Source: Terasakiispira papahanaumokuakeensis
Lineage (GTDB): Bacteria; Pseudomonadota; Gammaproteobacteria; Pseudomonadales; Halomonadaceae
DNA length: 64,000 nucleotides
Assembly (NCBI RefSeq): GCF_001709345.1
Contig: NZ_MDTQ01000001.1
Coordinates: forward strand, 3,825,928-3,889,927
Direction: 5' to 3'
Position 1 is the first letter of the stretch. Each line of letters starts with the position of its first letter. The notes below the pieces were generated by a model. It was not told the origin of the DNA. It was given only the letters and a program-made list of their open reading frames with translations, and did no database searches. Of this stretch, positions 56,346 to 63,988 are shown piece after piece. Position numbers and translations under genes: made by a program.

Positions 56346-57626
56346 ATGAGCGTCATTATCCTGTTTAGCCTCTTTCTGATGTTGCTGTTGGTGGGCATGC
56401 CCATTGCCTTTTCATTGGGGATTGCCTCCTTGTCCTATGTGTTATTGGAAGGCATTTCGTTGACCATCATTCCTCAGCGCATGTTCGCGGGTATCGACTC
56501 CTTTGTGCTCCTCTGTATTCCAGGTTTCGTTCTCGCCGGGAATTTGATGAACGTGGGCAATATCACCGAATATATCGTGCGCTTTTCCAATGCCTTGTTG
56601 GGGCATATCCGTGGGGGCTTGGGGCTGGCTAACGTCGGTGGGTCGATGATTTTCGGGGGGATCTCGGGCACGGCTGTGGCGGATTCGGCCAGTATCGGTT
56701 CTGTGATGATTCCCGGTATGGCGCGTTCAGGCTATGACAAACCCTTTGCGGCCGCTGTGACTGCCGCCTCGTCGACAGTCGGGCCGATCATCCCGCCCAG
56801 TGTACCGATGATCATTGCGGGTTCTCTGAGCGGTATTTCAGTCGGCCGGATGTTCCTGGCTGGCGCGCTACCTGGGTTACTGATGGGAGGGGCGATGATG
56901 GCCACCGTCTACATCCTGGCGGTCAGGCGAGGCTACCCGAAGGAGCAGCGAGTGCCGTTGCGTCAGTTATTGAGCGAAGCCAGGACCGCATTCTGGGCTC
57001 TGCTCATGACGGCGATCATTCTTTACGGGATCATCGGCGGCTTCTTTACCCCAACCGAAGCATCGATCGTGGCCTGTCTTTATGCGCTGGTCGTGGGGAT
57101 GTTTGTCTATAAAGGGCTGACGATTCGCAAGTTGCCCGGCATTTTGTCTGACACTGTGCTGACCTCATCTGCGTTATTGTTGATGGTGGGGCTGGCCAAT
57201 TTATTTGGTTGGATTCTCACGAGTGAACAGATTCCCCAAATGATTGCGAGCACAATCTTGTCAATCAGTGAGAATCCACTGATTGTACTGTTGATTCTAA
57301 ACGCGATTCTGCTCTTCGTCGGCGCCTTTATGGAAACCATCGCGGCGTTGATTATTCTCTTTCCGGCGTTGGTGGGTGTGGCGACGGGGGTGGGGGTTGA
57401 TCCGGTGCACTTTGCCGTGATTGCGGTGCTCAACCTGATGATCGGCCTGACCACGCCACCCGTGGGGGTTTGCCTGTTCGTGGTCTCCGGGATCGGCAAG
57501 TTGCCCATGCTGACCGTCGCGCGGGCGATTATGCCTTTCATCTTCTGCAACCTGACGGTCCTGCTGCTTGTGACTTTCATCCCCGCGCTTTCGCTCTGGT
57601 TGCCTAATCTGTTGATGGGAGACTAG
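56346..57626 (+). CDS. TRAP transporter large permease (DctM type)
   Basis: A 426-residue Na+-coupled permease with about 12 helices. DctM signatures are FGGISGTAVADSASIGSVMIPGM and SSTVGPIIPPSVPMIIAGSLSG. It forms the ion-driven importer with DctP and DctQ. The start is ATG 56346 after GGAGG, one base after the DctQ stop. Its stop overlaps the GTG of the next frame. Confidence 0.93.
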   Translation: MSVIILFSLFLMLLLVGMPIAFSLGIASLSYVLLEGISLTIIPQRMFAGIDSFVLLCIPGFVLAGNLMNVGNITEYIVRFSNALLGHIRGGLGLANVGGSMIFGGISGTAVADSASIGSVMIPGMARSGYDKPFAAAVTAASSTVGPIIPPSVPMIIAGSLSGISVGRMFLAGALPGLLMGGAMMATVYILAVRRGYPKEQRVPLRQLLSEARTAFWALLMTAIILYGIIGGFFTPTEASIVACLYALVVGMFVYKGLTIRKLPGILSDTVLTSSALLLMVGLANLFGWILTSEQIPQMIASTILSISENPLIVLLILNAILLFVGAFMETIAALIILFPALVGVATGVGVDPVHFAVIAVLNLMIGLTTPPVGVCLFVVSGIGKLPMLTVARAIMPFIFCNLTVLLLVTFIPALSLWLPNLLMGD

Positions 57627-57631
57627 TGCTC

Positions 57632-59131
57632 ATGGAGATAACACGATTCAGCGCTGCGCCTACTGCCACTGATGCTGCCCCCTCAACTCATCAGGCGATT
57701 TCAGCGGATATGGGGATCGTCCATCTAGGTTTGGGGGCTTTTCATCGTGCGCATCAAGCCGTTTATCTCGAACGCTATCGCAGTCGGACTGGTGATCTGA
57801 GCTGGGGGGTGAGTGCGGCGAATCTGCGTCGTGGCGTGAGTTTAGTGGATAGGCTCAATGACGCGAAAGATCGCTATCACGTCGCCGAATACCAGAACAG
57901 CGAGACGGTGACCCTGCGTGAAGTGGGTGTTATTGAAGAGGCATTATTCACTGGGCAGGGCTCCGATCATGCATGGGGGCGTGATCTCGATATATTGCTG
58001 GCACGCCTGAGTGCGCCCAATACGCGTATAGTGACATTGACCGTCACCGAAAAGGGATACTTTCTTAACCCTTCCAGTGGTGAACTGTTACAAAACGACC
58101 CGATGATTCAAGCCGATATCAACCATCCGAGCTTCCCGCGTACCGCGCCGGGGATTTTGGTCGAAGCACTTAAGCGTCGTCGAGCTGCGGGTCTCAACGC
58201 CTTCACCGTCCTCTGCTGCGATAACATGCCGAATAATGGCCGACGTACCCGTCACGCCGTCATACAACTTGCGTGTATCCAGGATGCGGCTCTGGCTGAC
58301 TGGATTGCCCATCACGTTGCCTTTCCCAGCAGCATGGTCGACCGGATTGTGCCTGCCATGACTGATCAGGATTTCGCGGCGCTCAAGCGGCTCGGCCTCG
58401 ATGATCCTAATGCCGTGGTATGTGAGACTTTCTCGCAATGGGTTGTCGAAGATGACTTCCCCATGGGTCGCCCAAGTTGGGAAGTTGAAGGCGTGACGAT
58501 GGTCTCGGATGTCGCACCATTTGAAACGATGAAGCTCCGTATGTTGAACGGTAGTCACTCGCTATTGGCTTACCTCGGGGCGCTGGCCGATATCGACACG
58601 GTGTTTGATGCCGTTTCGCGTGAACCGTTCAGGCGTTTGTTGAGGCGTTACATGGGCTACGAGGTGACGCCAACGCTTGTTATGCCCGATGAGGTTGATT
58701 TGAATGCTTATGCGGCGTCGCTTCTGGCTCGCTTTGCTAACGACAGTCTGCGACATCGTCTTCATCAGATTGCGATGGATGGCAGCCAAAAACTGCCTCA
58801 GCGCTGGCTACAGGTCGCCGAGGCGAACTTAGCCTCAGGGCACAGCACGGCCTGTGTGGCACTGGGCTTGGCAGGCTGGATTCGTTATACCGCCGGAACG
58901 ACTCTCTCCGGGCAGATGTTTAAGGTCGATGACCCACTGAGTGAGACGTTTGCCTCGATTCATCAGGCGAACAAAGACGATGGTGCGCTCATCGACGCTT
59001 TTTTCGCGTTGGAAGCCGTTGTGCCTCGGTCGATAGCCCAACACCAGGGCTTCAAGCATCAAGTATGTGATGCCTATCGCACTTTGACCGAACACGGCAT
59101 TGAGCAAGCGTTGGCAAACCTTGAATGGTAA
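57632..59131 (+). CDS. uxuB: Mannitol dehydrogenase-family fructuronate reductase (UxuB)
   Basis: A 499-residue polyol-specific long-chain dehydrogenase. The N-terminal Rossmann motif is IVHLGLGAFHRAHQAVY. A typical core has VTLTVTEKGYFLN, then the catalytic Lys in ETMKLRMLNGSHS. It most likely interconverts D-fructuronate and D-mannonate with NADH. A mannitol or altronate specificity is the alternative. The start is ATG 57632 with GGGAG ten bases before it. GTG 57626, overlapping the dctM stop, is possible. Confidence 0.88.
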   Translation: MEITRFSAAPTATDAAPSTHQAISADMGIVHLGLGAFHRAHQAVYLERYRSRTGDLSWGVSAANLRRGVSLVDRLNDAKDRYHVAEYQNSETVTLREVGVIEEALFTGQGSDHAWGRDLDILLARLSAPNTRIVTLTVTEKGYFLNPSSGELLQNDPMIQADINHPSFPRTAPGILVEALKRRRAAGLNAFTVLCCDNMPNNGRRTRHAVIQLACIQDAALADWIAHHVAFPSSMVDRIVPAMTDQDFAALKRLGLDDPNAVVCETFSQWVVEDDFPMGRPSWEVEGVTMVSDVAPFETMKLRMLNGSHSLLAYLGALADIDTVFDAVSREPFRRLLRRYMGYEVTPTLVMPDEVDLNAYAASLLARFANDSLRHRLHQIAMDGSQKLPQRWLQVAEANLASGHSTACVALGLAGWIRYTAGTTLSGQMFKVDDPLSETFASIHQANKDDGALIDAFFALEAVVPRSIAQHQGFKHQVCDAYRTLTEHGIEQALANLEW

Positions 59132-59136
59132 CGCCC

Positions 59137-59164
59137 AGTCTTTGAGAGCAAGTCTTTGAGATCA
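59137..59164. repeat. 14-bp tandem duplication between uxuB and uxuA
   Basis: AGTCTTTGAGAGCA 59137-59150 and AGTCTTTGAGATCA 59151-59164 differ at one base. They lie immediately before the uxuA ribosome-binding site AGGAG. Confidence 0.8.
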
Positions 59165-59177
59165 GGAGATCAATCGC

Positions 59178-60395
59178 ATGGAACACACTTGGCGCTGGTT
59201 TGGCCCTAATGACCCGATCCAACTCAACGAAATTCGCCAGACGGGGGCAACCGGTATTGTCACTGCGCTTCACGAGATACCCAACCACCAGGTCTGGCCG
59301 GTTGAAGCGATCCAAGCGCGTAAGGCGATGTGCGAAGCCGAGGGACTCAGTTGGTCAGTGGTTGAAAGCGTGCCTGTGCCCGAAGCGGTGAAAAGAGGAC
59401 TGCCAGAGCGCGACGCACTGATTGATATGTATTGCCAAACGCTCAGAAACATTGCCGCCTGCGGTATCGACACTGTTTGTTACAACTTCATGCCAGTGCT
59501 CGATTGGACGCGTACTGATCTTCACTATGAGCTACCAGACGGCGCACAGGCGTTGCGTTTCGATCAGACGGCTTTGGCCGCTTTCGACCTCTACCTGCTT
59601 GAGCGCCCAGAAGCCCCAGACGAATACACTGAGGACGAACAGATCAAAGCCAGAGAGTATCTTGACTCGCTAGATGAGCGTGGTAGAGATCAGCTCGTTG
59701 CAACCCTGCTCGCAGGGCTTCCCGGTGCCGAAGAGCACTACACCTTGGCACAGTTCCGAAAGGCCCTGAGTGGCTATGCCCACATTGAGGCTAACCGCCT
59801 TCGTGAGCATCTCGGCTATTTCCTCCGTGCGGTGATGCCTGTGGCTGAAGACGTCGGCATCCGCATGGCGATTCATCCTGACGATCCGCCGCGCCCATTG
59901 TTGGGGCTACCGCGCGTTGTCTCGACCCCGGAAGATGCTCAGTGGATCATCGATTGTGTCCCCTGCCAGGCCAATGGCATCACCTTCTGTACAGGGTCAT
60001 ACGGCGTGCGTGCAGATAATGACTTGGTCGCTATGGCGCGCCACTTCGGGCCGCACATCCACTTCGCTCACTTGCGCTCGACACAGCGTGATATCGAAGA
60101 CTCGCGCAGCTTTTATGAAGCGCCACACTTGGCGGGTGATGCTGATATGGTCGGCGTGATACAGGCACTGATCGAAGAGGAACAGCGGCGTGAAGTTGAA
60201 GGCGGTGCACGATTACCTGTTCGCCCGGATCACGGCCACCATATCTTGGATGACACACTCCGTGCCACCGCCCCCGGCTACCCGCTCTATGGACGCCTGC
60301 GAGGATTGGCCGAACTTCGTGGTGTCGAAGTGGCGATGAGACACCTGATCAAATACCGAAACCAAAGCCACTTCCATGACTTGCTGAACCAATAA
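59178..60395 (+). CDS. uxuA: Mannonate dehydratase UxuA
   Basis: Converts D-mannonate to 2-keto-3-deoxygluconate. It has 405 residues and a TIM-barrel fold, with N-terminal WRWFGPNDPI and the metal sites in RMAIHPDDPPRPLLGLPRVV, TFCTGSYGVR, IHFAHLRSTQRD and PVRPDHGHHIL. It is unrelated to RspA in fold, so the cluster has two dehydratase types. The start is ATG 59178 after AGGAG. It ends the cluster. No kdgK or eda gene follows in the window. Confidence 0.96.
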   Translation: MEHTWRWFGPNDPIQLNEIRQTGATGIVTALHEIPNHQVWPVEAIQARKAMCEAEGLSWSVVESVPVPEAVKRGLPERDALIDMYCQTLRNIAACGIDTVCYNFMPVLDWTRTDLHYELPDGAQALRFDQTALAAFDLYLLERPEAPDEYTEDEQIKAREYLDSLDERGRDQLVATLLAGLPGAEEHYTLAQFRKALSGYAHIEANRLREHLGYFLRAVMPVAEDVGIRMAIHPDDPPRPLLGLPRVVSTPEDAQWIIDCVPCQANGITFCTGSYGVRADNDLVAMARHFGPHIHFAHLRSTQRDIEDSRSFYEAPHLAGDADMVGVIQALIEEEQRREVEGGARLPVRPDHGHHILDDTLRATAPGYPLYGRLRGLAELRGVEVAMRHLIKYRNQSHFHDLLNQ

Positions 60396-60685
60396 AATGA
60401 CGACCGGATAGAGGCGAGAATATTCCTGAAATGCCAATGAGAGCTGTTTCAGGGGATAGAGCTGTCTCCGTTGAGAGGGAAATAGACATATCAGCCTTGT
60501 TGGATTTCACTGACCCACCCGGCTTCATCGTGGCGTCATCGCAGACCTTCACACCATCGCCTGCCAGCAGGTGCCGACAGAAAGTTCTGAGATTCATCGA
60601 AGGGTTGTGGGAGCTTGCTGGCAAGCGAAGAAATGCGTTAGCGGTTTTGAGCAAGATTTTGTGCTCATCCTGATCGAGCCCGTCG
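60396..60685. other. Gap after uxuA, start of the accessory region
   Basis: About 290 bases with no supported gene. ORFs on both strands have no recognisable product and are shadows of each other. It is the join between the core catabolic cluster and the insertion-rich end. Confidence 0.5.
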
Positions 60686-60919
60686 TCATCGGGGGGCGGC
60701 CTCCAAAACAATGCGGAACTTCTCCTCGCTACTCCATTTATCGGGCGAGGCTGAGTTGGATGGCAAAACGGCACCTCGTTTTCTGGCAGATTTACGCCAA
60801 TTGTACAAGGTCGCGGTACTGATGCCTTCCTGGTTGGCCAACTTGGCGACTGTCCGACTGTGAGGAGGTGCCATCTTCTGGAGAGTGGCTTCTTTACGTT
60901 CCGGTGAGTAATGGGGCAT
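60686..60919 (-). pseudogene. IS3-family transposase orfA remnant
   Basis: A 77-residue fragment from MPHYSPERKEATLQKMAPPH, with a helix-turn-helix VAKLANQEGISTATLYNWRK. It resembles the N-terminus of IS3-type orfA. It stops at KFRIVLEAAPR, well before the usual end, and downstream minus-strand sequence has no transposase match that I can see. The element is therefore truncated on its 3' side. The start is ATG 60917-60919 with AAAGGA before it. Confidence 0.75.
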
Positions 60920-60966
60920 GGTTGTCCTTTGAAATCATCAGGTGACAACTACGCTGACACATAGGG
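60686..60966 (-). mobile_element. Truncated IS3-type element
   Basis: It contains the orfA remnant and its upstream end. On the minus strand, TGTGTCAGCGTAGTTGTCAC (from about 60966) precedes the gene, in the position of a terminal inverted repeat. The opposite end is missing, so the outer limit near 60686 is approximate. Confidence 0.55.
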
Positions 60967-60974
60967 GGTAATAA

Positions 60975-61085
60975 AACTTATTAATTTTATTTGTTCGGCA
61001 ATGCTGGATATCGCTGAACACCCACCTCGAACGTCGTATCGACGACTACGTGGATCTCTACGCACCGGGTGACACAGAAATATGA
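60975..61085 (+). pseudogene. Unidentified C-terminal gene fragment
   Basis: An open frame ending at TGA 61083-61085. It has no start and follows a stop at 60972-60974. Residues such as WISLNTHLERRIDDYVDLY look like the end of a real protein, but I cannot name the family. It is probably a leftover of an inserted or deleted gene. Confidence 0.3.
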
Positions 61086-61120
61086 ACACCCTCCAAATAA
61101 TACTAGTCTTTAAGTTAAGT

Positions 61121-61549
61121 CTACTCTTTTGCTAATTCTGAGAACCAATTTTTTGCTAGCCCAGCCCCTTCAATCGCGTACCAGTTGACAGCTATTAAGT
61201 AATCTAACTCTTTGTTGGATAAAAAGTATTCCATTCCATAAGCATTTTCCATGATATTACAAAGTTGACTGCCTTCTTCTATGATGACCAACGTATTTCT
61301 ATCTTTGCTTTCCTGATCAAAGAAAATATATGCAGCCCCTTTGGAGAGTTTTTTTGAGTATGAGAACTCATGCTCCTCTGTCTTTATTGACTTTGAATCT
61401 TTTCCTATCGATAAGTGTCCAGTTGTTTTAAATGGTTTGAACTTTTTTAAAACACTCTCTATGTAGTTTGATGCATCTTTCCCTGTGATAAGGTTAGATT
61501 TTGTTCCATGGGTTTCACTTGCGTTCATCAACTCTTCTGCATCACTCAT
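61121..61549 (-). CDS. Putative immunity protein for the displaced Rhs toxin
   Basis: A 142-residue, AT-rich, Lys/Glu/Ser-rich cytoplasmic protein with no signal or membrane segment. I do not recognise the family. It lies directly downstream of the degraded Rhs toxin module (stop 61597), and in polymorphic-toxin loci that place belongs to the cognate immunity gene. It is still intact although the toxin frame is broken. The start is ATG 61547-61549. Base composition differs from the core genes, suggesting transfer. Confidence 0.5.
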   Translation of the reverse strand: MSDAEELMNASETHGTKSNLITGKDASNYIESVLKKFKPFKTTGHLSIGKDSKSIKTEEHEFSYSKKLSKGAAYIFFDQESKDRNTLVIIEEGSQLCNIMENAYGMEYFLSNKELDYLIAVNWYAIEGAGLAKNWFSELAKE

Positions 61550-61596
61550 ATTTCACCGCCTTGTGGAAGGTACGTTATCTATAAAAATATGACCTC

Positions 61597-62194
61597 TTAT
61601 TCTTTTTCTACTTTTCCCGGTGTTTGGTAAACAATATGAGGTTGATGAGGGCCCTCTCCAAGATCTCCATTAGTTTTGATATTGTTCAGGGAAGGAATAT
61701 CCATATTAACTGATGCCCCACTTTGGGCCCTATATTCGACAGGAATACTCTTCCCGTTGATGTCTCTTCCCCATTCTGTCACTTCAAACTGATCTTTTGG
61801 TACACCTGTACGTTGAAATGCAACATCTAATGCATCATGGTGATTTGCCCCGTTCCACGCATATCCACGTCTTTTTGTGAGTCAAAACTCCAGTTTTTAC
61901 CCGAAAGTGCGCTCCCACCCCACAACATTGTTTACTCAACCCCAGCGGGTCGATCCATCCTGTTGGGTTGGGGGCGTATTGGTAGAGGTTGTCGCCGCCC
62001 ATGAGGCCGATGGGGTCTTGGGTGGTGAATCTGCCAATGCGGGGATCATAGTAGCGAAAGCGGTTGTAGTGAAGGCCGGTTTCGCGGTCGTGGTATTGCC
62101 CTTGAAATCTAAAGGGGTTTTGAATGTGCGTTTTGTCGCCTTGGCCGTTGTGGGCTTGGGCGAGTTGGCCCCAGGCACGGTATTGGCCGCTCCA
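61597..62194 (-). pseudogene. Displaced Rhs C-terminal module with a frameshifted toxin tip
   Basis: On the minus strand, 62194 to about 61920 encodes the end of an Rhs core with RYYDPRIGRFTTQDPIGL and NPTGWIDPLGL, the autocleavage motif before the toxin. After it, two shifts are needed to reach the toxin frame that ends at 61597. One extra G in a four-G run (61918-61921) and one extra A in a five-A run (61872-61876) give a continuous product. The tip has GYAWNGANHHDALDVAFQ, EVTEWGRDINGKSIPVEYR and HQPHIVYQTPGK, which recall polymorphic toxin type 47 (from memory). An ORF start at 61782 is internal. Confidence 0.7.
61918..62194. repeat. Rhs core repeat, copy 1
   Basis: These 277 bases closely match 63142-63418 with scattered differences and one missing C. 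It is the 3' end of the Rhs core. Homology stops sharply at both ends. Confidence 0.88.
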
Positions 62195-62302
62195 TAAGAT
62201 TGACGCTTAGATGCCTCCACACAATCCTCGGAACACTAAACGATTAGGGGAGATTTAATTGCAAAATTTTAGACTCTGGATTAATACAATAGAATCCAGT
62301 TT

Positions 62303-62509
62303 TCAAGTTATTTCAATTCCTATTATTGTGTCATCTGCATTGAAATCAAGGTAGATACCAGGTTCTTTATAATCATCGATTAAATCTGATAGTCTTGTTT
62401 GCTTTTTGACTATCCCCGGTATTGTCTGTTTGGGGTGGTCGGGTAAAAACAAGTATGCCATTTCGTCATCGTCTTCACTGACTTTTAATTGAATAGGTTC
62501 TTGTGGCAT
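62303..62509 (-). CDS. DUF2283-like small protein
   Basis: A 68-residue acidic protein. KVSEDDDEMAYLFL and the end GIYLDFNADDTIIGIEIT follow the DUF2283 pattern (acidic start, then LDYDEDGRLVGIEI-like end). It lies downstream of imm53 on the same strand, so it may be an additional immunity or accessory gene. The function is unknown. The start is ATG 62507-62509. Confidence 0.6.
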   Translation of the reverse strand: MPQEPIQLKVSEDDDEMAYLFLPDHPKQTIPGIVKKQTRLSDLIDDYKEPGIYLDFNADDTIIGIEIT

Positions 62510-62538
62510 GAGGATTTTGAATAATCATTTTTAAAAAA

Positions 62539-62829
62539 TTATTTCGACTGAGAGAGAGATATAAAATGCATGATAATTTCTGGTAGGTTTTTACTGCCGC
62601 CATAGCCATAAAAATTAAAATCCTTTTTCTCACAAAATACCCAGTCATTTGCTCCTCGTTCAATGTCGATGCTAGTAAAGTTTTTATTACAAAGCTTAGT
62701 TTGAGTTAGAGGTATAACGATTTTCCACCCTGGATTGTCTAATGTTTCAATCTTAATTCCATGTTCATGTTCCCACTCTCCATCGCACTGTTCAGTAAAC
62801 CAATTTTGTAATAGTTCAATTGATGACAT
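62539..62829 (-). CDS. Immunity protein 53 (Imm53) family
   Basis: A 96-residue protein with the Imm53 pattern: N-terminal LLQNWFTEQCDGEWEHEHGIKIET, then LDNPGWKIVI, ERGANDWVFCE and a C-terminal NLPEIIMHFISL, split here across the sequence. It begins within the last codons of the upstream Rhs gene (14-nt overlap), the usual toxin-immunity arrangement. It should neutralise the toxin tip of that Rhs protein. The start is ATG 62827-62829. Confidence 0.85.
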   Translation of the reverse strand: MSSIELLQNWFTEQCDGEWEHEHGIKIETLDNPGWKIVIPLTQTKLCNKNFTSIDIERGANDWVFCEKKDFNFYGYGGSKNLPEIIMHFISLSQSK

Positions 62830-63988
62830 AATTATGGTCTCTTGGGTATCTCATCTGAATTTGCAGATCTAACCCCCCCCCTGGGGTGCCGGATTCATGG
62901 ACATGTGGAGTTTCCACTGTCTGTTTAGTGACCTTGTTGAAGTGTGATGGAGACTCTCCTCCATCATATCTCTTTTGTTCAACCCGCTTTCTGGGATCTT
63001 TAGGGTGTGTTGGTTTATCGTATTCTATGTAGTGGGTGATCTCTTTAGTGCCACCATGTCTTCGATAAACAGAATGAGGCCCACTTGCATCATCGATTGG
63101 TGTAAAACGACCTGTAATTCCATCTTTTTCAACTCGACCACCCCCACAACATTGCTTACTCAACCCCAGGGGATCAATCCAGCCTGTCGGGTTTGGGGCG
63201 TATTGGTAGAGGTTTTCACCGCCCATGAGGCCGATGGGGTCTTGGGTGGTGAATCTGCCAATACGAGGATCGTAATACCTAAACCGGTTGTAGTGAAGGC
63301 CGGTTTCGCGGTCGTGGTATTGCCCTTGAAATCTAAAGGGGTTGTGGATGTGGGCTTTTTCGCCTTGGCCGTTGTGGGCTTGGGCGAGTTGGCCCCAGGC
63401 GCGGTATTGGCCGCTCCAGACGATTCGGCCTTCAGTGTCGGTGATGTCTTGTGGGGTGCCGAGGTGGTCGGTCTGGAAGTAGTAAAGTGTGGCCGTTTGC
63501 GCTTGATAGCAGCGCAGGGGTTGCCGGTCGGTGCCGGTGGCCGCCAGGGCGGTGTGGTCGAAGCCTGCGGTCAGTTGGGCCAGGGGGATGAAGCTGTCTG
63601 GCTCGTATAAATAGGTCGCGGTATGGGTCGGCACCAAGGCGCTGGCGTCGAGGGTGTGGACCTGTTGGGCGATCGGCCGTGGAAATTTCCGCCGGGGGGT
63701 TTCAGGAATAAGGCCCGGTGGGCGGCTGCGGACCGGCTGGTGAATGTCGCCTTCGAAGCGGGTTTCGCTTTGTAGCAGGTCGCCGTCCCAGGTGAAAACG
63801 GTCAGTTCGGGCGCTTGCCCATCAATTTCGACTTGTTTCCAGACGCGGCGGCCGAGGGCGTCGTAGCCGTATTCAGCTTTGGTGTGGGCTTTTACCGAAT
63901 CCCCTGCGGCTGGGGCTTGGGCGTACTGATCCTGCCCAGTAACAGTGGACACCTCAAGAATGTTATACGCTACGATGAGGTGAACCAT
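62816..63988 (-). CDS. Rhs-family polymorphic toxin, C-terminal part (5' end displaced or cut)
   Basis: About 390 residues of an Rhs/YD-repeat protein. Core signatures are EYGYDALGRRVWKQ, YYFQTDHLGTPQDITD, FRFQGQYHDRETGLHYN, RYYDPRIGRFTTQDPIGL and PTGWIDPLGL. The variable tip after it is about 105 residues, with SGPHSVYRRHG, HFNKVTKQTVETPHVHE and GTPGG. From memory it resembles polymorphic toxin type 24. The first ten or so residues (MVHLIVAYN...) look foreign and coincide with a candidate insertion-sequence end, so the native gene is probably longer and interrupted. Imm53 follows. Confidence 0.82.
   Translation of the reverse strand: MVHLIVAYNILEVSTVTGQDQYAQAPAAGDSVKAHTKAEYGYDALGRRVWKQVEIDGQAPELTVFTWDGDLLQSETRFEGDIHQPVRSRPPGLIPETPRRKFPRPIAQQVHTLDASALVPTHTATYLYEPDSFIPLAQLTAGFDHTALAATGTDRQPLRCYQAQTATLYYFQTDHLGTPQDITDTEGRIVWSGQYRAWGQLAQAHNGQGEKAHIHNPFRFQGQYHDRETGLHYNRFRYYDPRIGRFTTQDPIGLMGGENLYQYAPNPTGWIDPLGLSKQCCGGGRVEKDGITGRFTPIDDASGPHSVYRRHGGTKEITHYIEYDKPTHPKDPRKRVEQKRYDGGESPSHFNKVTKQTVETPHVHESGTPGGGLDLQIQMRYPRDHNYVIN
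63142..63418. repeat. Rhs core repeat, copy 2
   Basis: Direct repeat of 61918-62194, within the Rhs gene. The matching end shows where recombination could swap C-terminal tips. Confidence 0.88.

Noticed and set aside
60349..60948. 199-residue minus-strand ORF across the uxuA end and IS remnant
   Set aside because: It overlaps uxuA antisense and the orfA frame and shows no motif. No support for a gene.
61877..62197. Plus-strand ORF rich in Val/Ala/Gly
   Set aside because: It is the antisense of the Rhs core segment. The similar ORF at 62975-63610 arises the same way from the second copy.
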